A stretch of 64,000 bases of DNA from contig NZ_JABFDH010000002.1 in the NCBI RefSeq assembly GCF_013403975.1, forward strand, positions 310,001-374,000, read 5' to 3'. Below the pieces are notes generated by a model. The model had not been told where the DNA came from and did no database searches. It worked only from the letters and a program-made list of their open reading frames with translations. Below are positions 51,742 to 60,226 of the stretch, one piece after another (positions within the stretch are counted from its first letter, which is position 1; each line of letters opens with the position of its first letter). This DNA comes from Winogradskyella ursingii. Its GTDB lineage: Bacteria > Bacteroidota > Bacteroidia > Flavobacteriales > Flavobacteriaceae. Made by a program: the position numbers and the translations under genes.

Positions 51742-52590
51742 ATGAAGAAAATCTCAATAGTATTAGTCACAACCATTTTAATGACTGCATGTGTTTCAAA
51801 AAAGAAATACGTAGCATTAGAACAGCAAAATGGTGAACTAAAAAGCCAACTTACTAAAACACGTGTAGAGAATGAAGAACTTGAAGCAAAATTTGCTAAA
51901 ATTCAAGACCGTGTGGATGAATACAATTCTAAATTAAATTCCTTGAATGAGGACGTAGAAGGTCTGAAGATTGAAAATGATATAAAAATTGATGTTAATA
52001 GTGATGGATCTGTTATGTCCAACGCTACTAAGCGTAAAATGCGCGAAACTTTGAAGAACGTTGATGCAGCTCAATTAGCCAATGCAGAAACGCTTAAGGA
52101 TTCTATGAACCTTGCCGTACAGTACAATCTTAGAAAGGCGATGGACGAAAATATTGACGAAGATGAAGATATAGCAGTGAATATTAACGAAACTGTGGTT
52201 ATGATTTCAATATCGGACAAAATGTTGTTTAACACTGGAAGTTATAGAATCAGTAATAAAGCAAACAATATTCTTCAGAAATTGGCAGATGTTATTAACT
52301 CAGAAGAAAGCATTGATGTTATGGTAGAAGGTCATACGGACTCAAGAACCATTAGTACTGAAAAGATTGCTGATAATTGGGACTTAAGTGTTTTAAGAGC
52401 TACATCTGTTGTTAGAAAACTTCAAGACCAATATAATGTTGCACCAGAAAAATTAATTGCATCTGGACGCAGTAGCTACCAACCATTGGTAGATAATGAC
52501 TCAAGTGAAAACCGTTCTAAAAACAGAAGAACACGCATCATACTTTTACCAAATATTGATAAGTTTTTTGCGCTTATGGCAGCAAATTAA
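51742..52590 (+). CDS. OmpA-family peptidoglycan-associated lipoprotein
   Basis: A 282-residue protein. The lipobox Met-Thr-Ala-Cys (Cys about 17) is followed by a coiled-coil (about 25-75) and a C-terminal OmpA domain (about 150-275) with Val-Glu-Gly-His-Thr-Asp-Ser and Asn-Arg-Arg-Thr-Arg-Ile. The His, Asp and Arg bind diaminopimelate in peptidoglycan. It probably tethers the outer membrane to the wall. It is a single-gene unit with a terminator after it. Confidence 0.92.
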   Translation: MKKISIVLVTTILMTACVSKKKYVALEQQNGELKSQLTKTRVENEELEAKFAKIQDRVDEYNSKLNSLNEDVEGLKIENDIKIDVNSDGSVMSNATKRKMRETLKNVDAAQLANAETLKDSMNLAVQYNLRKAMDENIDEDEDIAVNINETVVMISISDKMLFNTGSYRISNKANNILQKLADVINSEESIDVMVEGHTDSRTISTEKIADNWDLSVLRATSVVRKLQDQYNVAPEKLIASGRSSYQPLVDNDSSENRSKNRRTRIILLPNIDKFFALMAAN

Positions 52591-52620
52591 TCCATTGATC
52601 TAATAAAGGTAAAGTTACAA

Positions 52621-52662
52621 AAGCACCCTCCCGTACAGTTCGGCATTGGGTGCTTTTTTTAT
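52621..52662 (+). terminator. terminator after the OmpA gene
   Basis: AAGCACCC (52621-52628) pairs with GGGTGCTT (52648-52655), then T run. Confidence 0.8.
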
Positions 52663-52690
52663 TTCGTAATTTGTGGAAAAATAAAAACGA

Positions 52691-53410
52691 ATGAAATCAC
52701 TAATTTCCACTTTTATAATTTGCTGCACATTGTCAAGCTTTGCTCAAAACCCTACAGCAAAAGACATTTTAGAAAAATCCATCAACTACCACGACCCAAA
52801 TAACAACTGGAAAGATTATAATGGCGAATTTACCGTAGTTATGACAACACCAAACGCAGCTAAGCGTACAAGTAATATCAAAATCAATTTACCAAAAGAA
52901 TATTTTAGTGTCACTGCAAAGAGGGACACTATAACCACAACATATACCATAAATAAAGGTAAATGCGAAATGAGATATAATGGAAAGGTAGTTGATAGCA
53001 CAAAAGCCGAATTAAAAAATATGTCTTGCGACAGAGCTACACTTTACAAAAACTACTATACGTATCTCTATGGTTTGCCAATGAAGTTAACAGACGCAGG
53101 CACCAATCTGAGTAACAAAGTTGAAAAGAAGACTTTTAAAGGGAAGAATTATTTGGTCATAAAAGTGACCTATGACGAATCTGTTGGTAGTGATGTTTGG
53201 TACTTCTATTTTGACCCAACAACCTATGCAATGGAAATCTACCAGTTTTTTAAAACAGATGAAAACGGCAAGGAGCAAAAAGATACTGGCGAATATATTT
53301 TACTTTCCGAAGAAGCTGTAGTAAACAGCATTGTCATGCCAAAAGTTAGAGCTTGGTATTATAATAAAGATGATAATTATTTAGGAACTGATACTTTGGT
53401 TGAGGATTAA
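52691..53410 (+). CDS. secreted DUF6503-like protein
   Basis: A 239-residue exported protein with a signal peptide ending near Ser-Ser-Phe-Ala-Gln. The mature part is beta-rich, with Tyr-His-Asp-Pro-Asn-Asn-Asn-Trp and Val-Trp-Tyr-Phe-Tyr-Phe-Asp-Pro-Thr-Thr-Tyr. It resembles the flavobacterial DUF6503 family as I remember it, whose role is unknown; a lipoprotein-carrier (LolA-like) fold is possible. It may bind a hydrophobic ligand, but nothing in the sequence proves this. Confidence 0.6.
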   Translation: MKSLISTFIICCTLSSFAQNPTAKDILEKSINYHDPNNNWKDYNGEFTVVMTTPNAAKRTSNIKINLPKEYFSVTAKRDTITTTYTINKGKCEMRYNGKVVDSTKAELKNMSCDRATLYKNYYTYLYGLPMKLTDAGTNLSNKVEKKTFKGKNYLVIKVTYDESVGSDVWYFYFDPTTYAMEIYQFFKTDENGKEQKDTGEYILLSEEAVVNSIVMPKVRAWYYNKDDNYLGTDTLVED

Positions 53411-53425
53411 ATTTATCATATGTTT

Positions 53426-53503
53426 CCGTCATGCTGAATTGATTTCAGCATCACATCACGCATAATCGAATTAGAAGATTCTGAAACAAGTTCAGAATGA
53501 CGG
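53426..53503. repeat. REP-like Bacteroidetes intergenic repeat
   Basis: The 78-base element begins CCGTCAT and ends ATGACGG. Inside, GCTGAATT..TTCAGC and GATTCTGAA..TTCAGAATGAC give two nested stem-loops. I recall very similar GTCATGCTGAA elements scattered between genes in flavobacterial chromosomes; it is the only copy here. Confidence 0.6.
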
Positions 53504-53510
53504 CCAACTA

Positions 53511-53542
53511 AAAAGCATCTCATTTCTGAGATGCTTTTTTTT
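53511..53542. terminator. terminator between the DUF6503-like and nrdA genes
   Basis: AAAAGCATCTCA (53511-53522) and TGAGATGCTTTT (53527-53538) then T run. Confidence 0.85.
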
Positions 53543-53582
53543 AATATTCTTATTTAGGATTACTGCCTTCGCAGGAATTTGG

Positions 53583-55382
53583 TTACCCTTCACAACTAGC
53601 ACATTCCTTCTTTTGCTTGAATTTTTGTGCTGCGTTCATACTGTGTTGGTAATAGAGTGATTTTACTCCTAATTGCCAGGCTGTAACATATAGTTTGTTA
53701 ATGTCCTTAACTGGCATATCTGGATGTACCATAATATTCAAAGATTGACCTTGGTCAATATGGTTTTGTCTGTTTGCTGCTTGATAGATGATCGTCATCT
53801 GGTCAATTTCAGAATAGGTTTTAAAGACATCTTTTTCAAGCTCTGTTAATCCTTCTAAATGTTGTACTGAACCATCGTAGTCACGGATGCTTTTCCAAAC
53901 TTCAACCGTATCCATACCCTTTTCTTTCAATAAAGCTTTTAAGAAAGGATTCTTAATAGTTGTCTTAATTTTAGCAATATCCTTTACATAGCTATTGGAC
54001 CATATTGGCTCTATCCCTTGTGATACCTGCCCTAAGATAAATGCAGAAGATGTGGTTGGTGCTACAGCATTCAATGTTGTGTTACGTCTGCCATATCCTT
54101 TTAATACTTCTGGTTCACCAAATAGCTCTGCCAATTCTTCTGACGCCTTAATCGATTTTTCTCTAATGGTTTTAAAGATTTCACTGTTAAGATTAAAGGC
54201 TTCCGCACTATCAAACGGCAACATTTTAGATTGTAATAAAGAGTGCCATCCTAAAGCTCCCATACCTAAAGCTCTGTTTTCCTTTGCGAAGTTATAAGCC
54301 TTCTCCATGAACAAGAACGTTTGTCTATCGTCACGGTCTGGTGAATCTCTGTATACCTCTAATTTTGTTACAAACTCTTCCAATACAGCATCCAAGAAAT
54401 AAATCATGGTTTCAACTGCATCTGTGTTTTTCCACTTATCGTAGTGCAATAAGTTAATAGAAGACAAAACACATACAAAAGACCATCTGTCGTTAGTTGG
54501 CAACATAATCTCTGAACACAGGTTACTTGCGTAGATTTCGTGCTTTTTTTCTTGATACACTTCTGGTGCATTGTTGTTGGCGTTATCTCTAAAGAAAATA
54601 TATGGATAACCTATTTCACCTCTTCTTTGTAATACTTTTGCCCAAATGGCTCTCTTTTCAGAATCACCATCGATCATTTTCTGCATCCAATCGTTACCTA
54701 CAGTAACGCCGTGCGTTAGCTCTTGTATTGGGTTACCTTCAGTACCAATTTCTAAAAATTCATTGATATCATTGTGGTCTATAGGAAGGTATGGCGAAAA
54801 CCGACCGCGTCTTACAGAACCTTGGCTAACAACATCAACCATTTTCTCGAACAACTGCATAATGTGTACTGCGCCAGAAGATTCTCCGTTATTTTTTACC
54901 GGTGCACCTCTATGACGCAATTTCCCGAAATAACCCGACGTACCACCACCAAGTTTAGACATCATCCCAACTTCTGACTGCGTGTAAAGTATATCTCCCA
55001 TATCATCAGAAATATGTGACCCGAAACAACTAATAGGCAAACCACGTTTCTTGCCAAAGTTAGACCATACTGGTGAAGCTAAAGAATAAAAGCCTTCTGC
55101 CATATAGCCATAGAACTTATCTGCAAATCCATCAATCTTTAAAATCTCTTCTGCTCTATTGGCAATTTCCCTGATTCTTTCCTCAGGTGTTGTGTCTTCT
55201 GTAAGGTAACCAGAGGATAAAAATTGACGGCTATGGTTGGTTAACCATTTAATTTCCGGTTCTTTTTTGGCCTCCTTAATGGCTTCTTTTCTTGCTTTGA
55301 TTAATTCGTCTTGTGGTGAGGTTGTGGTAGTTTGAGGGTTTGCTACGTTGTTCTCAATGTCTAGTTTAGTGTTGTCGTTCAT
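53583..55382 (-). CDS. nrdA: class I ribonucleotide reductase large subunit (no ATP-cone)
   Basis: This subunit reduces ribonucleoside diphosphates to deoxyribonucleotides. The 599-residue chain starts the catalytic part almost at once (Pro-Glu-Ile-Lys-Trp-Leu near 45), with no N-terminal ATP-cone. Active-site residues are recognisable: Cys in Ile-Ser-Cys-Phe-Gly-Ser, Asn-Leu-Cys-Ser-Glu with the thiyl Cys and Glu, and Cys-Val-Leu-Ser-Ser-Ile. The C-terminal tail Glu-Cys-Ala-Ser-Cys-Glu-Gly supplies the reducing pair. E. coli NrdA is about 760 residues, so this is the short type. It follows nrdB by 6 bases. Confidence 0.95.
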   Translation of the reverse strand: MNDNTKLDIENNVANPQTTTTSPQDELIKARKEAIKEAKKEPEIKWLTNHSRQFLSSGYLTEDTTPEERIREIANRAEEILKIDGFADKFYGYMAEGFYSLASPVWSNFGKKRGLPISCFGSHISDDMGDILYTQSEVGMMSKLGGGTSGYFGKLRHRGAPVKNNGESSGAVHIMQLFEKMVDVVSQGSVRRGRFSPYLPIDHNDINEFLEIGTEGNPIQELTHGVTVGNDWMQKMIDGDSEKRAIWAKVLQRRGEIGYPYIFFRDNANNNAPEVYQEKKHEIYASNLCSEIMLPTNDRWSFVCVLSSINLLHYDKWKNTDAVETMIYFLDAVLEEFVTKLEVYRDSPDRDDRQTFLFMEKAYNFAKENRALGMGALGWHSLLQSKMLPFDSAEAFNLNSEIFKTIREKSIKASEELAELFGEPEVLKGYGRRNTTLNAVAPTTSSAFILGQVSQGIEPIWSNSYVKDIAKIKTTIKNPFLKALLKEKGMDTVEVWKSIRDYDGSVQHLEGLTELEKDVFKTYSEIDQMTIIYQAANRQNHIDQGQSLNIMVHPDMPVKDINKLYVTAWQLGVKSLYYQHSMNAAQKFKQKKECASCEG

Positions 55383-55388
55383 GGTTAA

Positions 55389-56678
55389 TTAAAATAAGTC
55401 GTCGCTGGTTATACTTTTAGTTCTTTTGCTATAGTTGATTGAGCGTTTCACGAAGAAATCGCCATGCTTGGTGCCAATTATCTCATCATCAAACCATTCG
55501 GTCTCTTCTAATAAAGTATTATCTACTTCAAATACTTTATCAATACCAATACTTTCTAATGATTGGTTAAATCTGTTCTTTATAAATTCGTTGATTACAT
55601 TCTTTGGAAGAAAATCCAATTCACCAGCTTCAAAAATCCAGTCAATAATTCTACTTTCAGATTCAAAAGCTTCTTGGCACATTACCTTTACAATTGTGTT
55701 ATGTTCTTCACCGAACCAAGTTGGGTTTTCTTCTTTTATAATTCTAATAACATCAATTCCAAAGTCACCGTGAATCTGCTCTTCTTTTGAAGTGGCTTCA
55801 ACAACGTTTGAGATACCTTTCAACATATTTTTATGTTTGTTGAAAGCCATGATGATCAAAAATTGGGAGAACAATGATACGTGTTCAATAAAGAGAGAGA
55901 ACAGTAAAATAGATTCCGCATATTCCTTGTTATCTTCACTTTTTGCATTTTTCAATGCGGTTTCCAAATAATGTACGCGTCGCATTATTACTGGATTTTT
56001 CTTCAATCTCTTAAATTCGCTATTAAGACCTAGGATTTCCAAAAGGTGCGAGTATGCATCATGGTGGCGTACTTCACTTTCAGCAAATGTTGCACCAACA
56101 GATCCAATTTCCGGTTTTGGCATTTTGTGATAAATGTCTCCCCAAAATGATTTAACAGCAACTTCAATTTGAGAAATGGCCAACATAGTATTTTTAATAG
56201 CATTTTGCTCAACTACAGTAAGCCTCGTTTTAAAATCCTGAATATCACTCGTAAAGTTGAATTCTGAATGGATCCAGTATGAATGTCTAATCGCATCAAC
56301 ATATTCGTTAAGCGCAGGATATTCGTAAGGCTTTAAGTTGATACGCTTTTCGAAAATATTCGTCTTTCTGTTTCTGGCCTGCTCGTCTCTGTAAAGAATA
56401 TAAGCTTTTGCGACATCCAAAAACTGACTATCCATTAACTTAACCTCAACCAAATCCTGTACTTCTTCTACGGTTGGCACATATCTGTAATCCTTTCCTT
56501 TTCTATCCAATAGCTCTTGCATCACTTTTACGGCAATTGTATTGGCATCTTCTTTAGTACCATTACCAACAGACATCATTGCTTTTTCAACAGCATTAGA
56601 AATTTTTCTTAAAACAAATGGACTTGTTTCATAATCTCTCTTAATAATTTCCGTGATCTCTAGTTGTTTGGTTTCCAT
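55389..56678 (-). CDS. nrdB: class I ribonucleotide reductase small subunit with N-terminal ATP-cone
   Basis: A 429-residue metal-radical subunit. Residues about 5-100 form an ATP-cone domain (Val-Leu-Arg-Lys-Ile-Ser-Asn-Ala-Val-Glu-Lys and Val-Glu-Glu-Val-Gln-Asp-Leu-Val-Glu), which normally sits on NrdA. Metal ligands and the radical Tyr match E. coli spacing: Glu171 for Asp84, Glu202 for Glu115, His205 for His118 and Tyr209 for Tyr122. This architecture is known from Leeuwenhoekiella blandensis, where dATP acts by making NrdB tetramers. Transcribed ahead of nrdA. Confidence 0.95.
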   Translation of the reverse strand: METKQLEITEIIKRDYETSPFVLRKISNAVEKAMMSVGNGTKEDANTIAVKVMQELLDRKGKDYRYVPTVEEVQDLVEVKLMDSQFLDVAKAYILYRDEQARNRKTNIFEKRINLKPYEYPALNEYVDAIRHSYWIHSEFNFTSDIQDFKTRLTVVEQNAIKNTMLAISQIEVAVKSFWGDIYHKMPKPEIGSVGATFAESEVRHHDAYSHLLEILGLNSEFKRLKKNPVIMRRVHYLETALKNAKSEDNKEYAESILLFSLFIEHVSLFSQFLIIMAFNKHKNMLKGISNVVEATSKEEQIHGDFGIDVIRIIKEENPTWFGEEHNTIVKVMCQEAFESESRIIDWIFEAGELDFLPKNVINEFIKNRFNQSLESIGIDKVFEVDNTLLEETEWFDDEIIGTKHGDFFVKRSINYSKRTKSITSDDLF

Positions 56679-56897
56679 AATTTTATTGTTTTAATTTAAA
56701 GCCTAGATAGCCATTAGAATGGTATCTATACCATCCTTGAATTCAATTATATTCCGTAAAACGTGTTATAATTTTTCCCTTAAAAGGAACAAAAAGGGAT
56801 GTAATTTTTTAAAAATTGATGATTATGATTTATTTCTGAATCGAATTCCATAAAAATCATTTCTCGCTTAACCCTGAACAAAGATTGTTAATTGAAA

Positions 56898-57020
56898 ATG
56901 AAAATAAAAGACAAAATAATAAACATTGTCAACAAGTTTTTAACAAACGGCCGTAACACCTATAAAACCTATAAAACAATCCTAAATCAACCTATATATC
57001 TGTATTTCAAAGGTTTATAG
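56898..57020 (+). CDS. doubtful 40-residue frame
   Basis: ATG 56898 to TAG 57018-57020. Lys/Asn/Tyr-rich, with no helix or signal. It could be spurious, given the AT-rich gap, and lies 105 bases before a hairpin. Confidence 0.15.
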   Translation: MKIKDKIINIVNKFLTNGRNTYKTYKTILNQPIYLYFKGL

Positions 57021-57125
57021 TATTTGCAATCAATATTTTTTTGTAGTATTAGTCTTATTAAATTAATCCTAAGCAACCGTAAACGTTATAGAGTTTTGTT
57101 TACTAAAATTTCAAAATACATCCAT

Positions 57126-57155
57126 AAAAAAGAGCGCTCTTTAGCGCTCTTTTTT
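57126..57155. terminator. bidirectional hairpin in the nrdB upstream gap
   Basis: AAAAAAGAGCGCT (57126-57138) and AGCGCTCTTTTTT (57143-57155) pair perfectly with a four-base loop. It has A and T runs on both sides yet no convergent genes next to it. Confidence 0.75.
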
Positions 57156-57282
57156 CCCTAATAACTAACTTAAATCGATTAAAAACAATTTTAAAAATTG
57201 TTAGTTAACTAATTAACACTTTAATATAAAGCTGAAAGAAATTTTCTTTCCTACTTTAAATGATCAATAGCATTACAACCGG

Positions 57283-57329
57283 TAAACAAACCCCTAATTT
57301 GTTTATCATTCGGTTAGTTTTGTTTATCA
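57283..57329. promoter_or_regulatory. TTTGTTTATCA direct repeat, 21-base period, plus inverted TAAACAAA
   Basis: TTTGTTTATCA starts at 57298 and again at 57319 (21 bases apart), and the inverted TAAACAAA is at 57283-57290. This could be a second regulator site for the LytTR operon. Confidence 0.45.
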
Positions 57330-57364
57330 AATATCTTAATTAAAACGGCAAACTTAGTGGCTCG

Positions 57365-57398
57365 ATGTATAATTGGTAAAAAAAAATGTATAACTGGT
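57365..57398. promoter_or_regulatory. 21-base-spaced direct repeat before the LytTR gene (probable LytTR site)
   Basis: ATGTATAATTGGT (57365-57377) and ATGTATAACTGGT (57386-57398) repeat with a 21-base period, separated by an A run. Two imperfect direct repeats about two helical turns apart is the hallmark of LytTR binding. They lie 141 bases before the start codon. Confidence 0.6.
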
Positions 57399-57538
57399 CC
57401 AGGTTAAATAATTAGTTGTGAGTAACTAAATACTAAAATCTATTTTATGCATTTTATACAATAAATGCTACATGTTACACATATTAGGTATTATGCCATA
57501 GAGAATATTATATATATTTATAGTATTAATCTAAGAAC

Positions 57539-58273
57539 ATGTTAAGAGCTGTAATTGTAGATGATGAACCTAAGGCCGTCCAAGGTCTTATTTGGGAGTT
57601 AGGTAATTTTAGCGATGAGATTGAGGTTGTAGCCTCTTTTACAAATCCTGAAAAAGCGCTCGATTATCTAGCAACCAATACACCAGACTGCCTATTTTTA
57701 GATGTGCAAATGCCTACTATTGGCGGATTTCAGTTTTTGGAAAAATTAGATACCATCGATTTTGCCGTTATAATCACAACGGCGTATGATGAATACGCTA
57801 TTAAAGCCTTGAAGCATGAAGCCGTGGACTATTTGTTAAAACCTATAGATTCCGACGATCTAAAAGACACCATTGCAAAAATCAAAAAACATAGTGACCG
57901 TACTCTAAATGCAGCGAAGTTTGAGAGCATGTTGTCTAATTTTAATTCAAAATTTGACAAGAGACGCATTACGGTAAACACAGACGGTAAATTAGTTTTT
58001 CTCGACGTGGACGACATCATTTATGTAGAATCGGACGGTAACTATAGCACTTTGCACTTACAAGGCCAAAAGAATCTTTTGGTAACCAAAAAGCTGAAAG
58101 AAATAGATGCCATTTTGCCTGAACATTATTTTTTTAGAATTCATAATTCCTTCATTATCAATTTAAATAAAATAAAGGCTTTTGTTAAAAACGAAGGCTA
58201 TGTTATCATGGACAGTAATCACAAAATCCCGGTCGCAAGACAAAGAAAATCTGATTTTCTTGAAAAACTTTAG
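57539..58273 (+). CDS. LytTR-family response regulator
   Basis: A 244-residue regulator. The receiver domain (about 3-118) has Asp8-Asp9, phospho-acceptor Asp55 and Lys near 106. The LytTR DNA-binding domain (about 140-243) has Val-Glu-Ser-Asp-Gly-Asn-Tyr and Phe-Phe-Arg-Ile-His-Asn-Ser-Phe-Ile-Ile-Asn, the usual signature. It is 3 bases upstream of its kinase gene, so the two are a pair, probably autoregulated from the repeats at 57365. Confidence 0.93.
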   Translation: MLRAVIVDDEPKAVQGLIWELGNFSDEIEVVASFTNPEKALDYLATNTPDCLFLDVQMPTIGGFQFLEKLDTIDFAVIITTAYDEYAIKALKHEAVDYLLKPIDSDDLKDTIAKIKKHSDRTLNAAKFESMLSNFNSKFDKRRITVNTDGKLVFLDVDDIIYVESDGNYSTLHLQGQKNLLVTKKLKEIDAILPEHYFFRIHNSFIINLNKIKAFVKNEGYVIMDSNHKIPVARQRKSDFLEKL

Positions 58274-58276
58274 TCC

Positions 58277-60226
58277 ATGCGTTGCTTAAATTTAAAATCC
58301 ATCATCAAATTATCTACACTGTATTTATATTTGATACTTTGTTATTTTTCTTCAGAAATAAACGCGCAATCTTCTGATTTTAAAGTCTTGGCCGAAAAAA
58401 TTAGTAGGGACCAGCCTATATCTTATAATTTAATAGATTCCACATTAAACGCCTTTAAAAGAGATAGCTTAAAAATGAAGGTCTTTTTGGACGCTTCTAA
58501 AAAAAACGCTTATAAAGAAGGTGCTAGTTATGCCTTAAATGCGCTTGGTGTTATTCAAAGAAATATATCTAACTACGAAAAATCTATTGAGCTGCATCAA
58601 AAAGCAAATTCTTATGCCGACCAAGCTGATAATGACGAACTGAGAATTATAAGCTTGAACATGATTGGTGTGGCATACCGAAGAATGGATATTATTAAAC
58701 CAGCATTAGATTACCATACAGAAGCTTTGGATATTGCCTATTCCGTTTCAGATCCATCTGAAATCGTTACGTATAACATCGCCGTTTCACAAAATAGCAT
58801 TGGTAATATTTATCTCGCTTTGCAACAATACGATTTGGCCATTACACAATTCAATAAATCGCTTAAAATTGAAAGTCAATCTAGCAACAAACTTGGATTG
58901 GCCATAAACTATCACAACATTGGTTATGCAGAAGAGGCCAAAGGCAATTTGGACGCAGCACTTGCTAATTACGAGACATCTTTAGACTACAATAATGCTA
59001 TAGATTCTGAAATAGGAAGAGTAATTTGCGAAAATAGTATTGGTGGTATTTACATTAAAAAAGAACAGTTTGCCAAAGCTGAACCAATTATAAAACGAGC
59101 ATTAGAAAAAGCCTTAAAATTAGGTGATCAGTTTTATATTTCTTCATCTTATATCAATCTTGGACAGTTGGAGATTGGCTTGAATAGATGGTCGGCTGCA
59201 GAAAGAAATCTTAAAAAAGCATTAGAAGTAGCTGAGGCATATAATCTCAATTCTTCAATTGCAGAATCTAAAAAACTTTTAGCCCAAGTAAGTGAACAAA
59301 AGAATGATTATAAAACTGCCTTACAGCAGTACCAGGAAGCCGTAGCTATAGAGAGCACTATTCTTACAGAACAAAACCTTCAATATGTTAATGATATCGT
59401 TATCTCTTATGAGAATGAAATCAAGAATAATCAAATTGAGGCCTTGGCTTTAGAAAATGAAGCTGTAAACATGAGGTTAGAGCGCAATAGAAAAATCTTA
59501 TTGTATTCCTTATTTGCTTTGGTCATATTTATTGCCTCATTTATCATCATCAACCGCACAAGAGCATTGCGTCACGAGAAACAAATCTTATTGCTAGAGC
59601 AGGATATGATGCGAAGCCAAATGAATCCTCATTTTATCTTTAACTCGCTTAATTCCATTAAGCTTTATATTATTAATAACGAAAAGGAAAATGCAGTTTA
59701 CTATTTGAATAAATTTTCAAAACTAATCCGAAAGATTTTAATTGCTTCAAAAGAAAAAGAGACATCGCTGAGCGATGAATTGGAAACTATGCAACTCTAC
59801 ATGAATATTGAAAACATACGCTTTTCTAATGAAATTGAATTTGAAGTGAACATAGACAACACCATTAATACAGAAGTGGTTAAAGTTCCGTCGTTAATTC
59901 TTCAACCATTTTTAGAAAATGCCCTTTGGCACGGACTTTCTGCCAAGCCTGAGGACAAAAAAATCACCCTTAACGTATTTAAAAATTCTAATGATTACAT
60001 CACTATAGAGATTATAGATAATGGCATAGGTCGTATTGCATCAAGCAGAATAAAGGCTAACAAAAAACTAAAACGAAAGTCTGTTGGCATAGAACTCACT
60101 AAAGCGCGTCTGGCCAATTTCTCAAAAGGTTTTTCCAACACATACAGTCTTTTGATTATGGACTTATACAGTAAAGACGAACCTATTGGTACCAACGTAA
60201 CTTTGCGTATCCCAACAAAATCCTAG
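58277..60226 (+). CDS. LytS-type sensor histidine kinase with TPR repeats
   Basis: A 649-residue kinase. A signal sequence (ends near Glu-Ile-Asn-Ala-Gln) is followed by a periplasmic TPR array (about 75-365), coiled coil (about 370-405) and one membrane helix (about 406-426). The His-kinase part has His452 in Gln-Met-Asn-Pro-His-Phe-Ile-Phe-Asn-Ser-Leu, then the ATPase domain with Glu-Asn-Ala-Leu-Trp-His-Gly and Asp-Asn-Gly-Ile-Gly. The TPR array would sense protein or peptide ligands outside the inner membrane. Its stop codon shares CTAG with the stop of the convergent DUF4412 gene. Confidence 0.93.
   Translation: MRCLNLKSIIKLSTLYLYLILCYFSSEINAQSSDFKVLAEKISRDQPISYNLIDSTLNAFKRDSLKMKVFLDASKKNAYKEGASYALNALGVIQRNISNYEKSIELHQKANSYADQADNDELRIISLNMIGVAYRRMDIIKPALDYHTEALDIAYSVSDPSEIVTYNIAVSQNSIGNIYLALQQYDLAITQFNKSLKIESQSSNKLGLAINYHNIGYAEEAKGNLDAALANYETSLDYNNAIDSEIGRVICENSIGGIYIKKEQFAKAEPIIKRALEKALKLGDQFYISSSYINLGQLEIGLNRWSAAERNLKKALEVAEAYNLNSSIAESKKLLAQVSEQKNDYKTALQQYQEAVAIESTILTEQNLQYVNDIVISYENEIKNNQIEALALENEAVNMRLERNRKILLYSLFALVIFIASFIIINRTRALRHEKQILLLEQDMMRSQMNPHFIFNSLNSIKLYIINNEKENAVYYLNKFSKLIRKILIASKEKETSLSDELETMQLYMNIENIRFSNEIEFEVNIDNTINTEVVKVPSLILQPFLENALWHGLSAKPEDKKITLNVFKNSNDYITIEIIDNGIGRIASSRIKANKKLKRKSVGIELTKARLANFSKGFSNTYSLLIMDLYSKDEPIGTNVTLRIPTKS

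Larger units (their letters stand above)
56679..57538. other. 860-base intergenic region between nrdB and the LytTR operon
   Basis: The gap holds a doubtful 40-codon frame at 56898-57020, a hairpin at 57126-57155, and two pairs of 21-base-spaced direct repeats nearer the LytTR gene, listed separately. CCTATAAAA occurs twice in a row near 56957. No tRNA or clear NrdR box was recognised. The segment between 56700 and 57120 is otherwise unassigned. Confidence 0.6.

Noticed and set aside
53426..53503. GTCATGCTGAA element taken as a possible new mobile element or RNA gene
   Set aside because: It resembles known dispersed flavobacterial intergenic repeats and no transposase is linked to it in this window.
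57532..57539. CTAAGAAC just before the LytTR start codon is complementary to GTTCTTAG in small RNA candidate 1
   Set aside because: An 8-base match is expected by chance about once per strand in 64 kb. The second small RNA only shares part of it.
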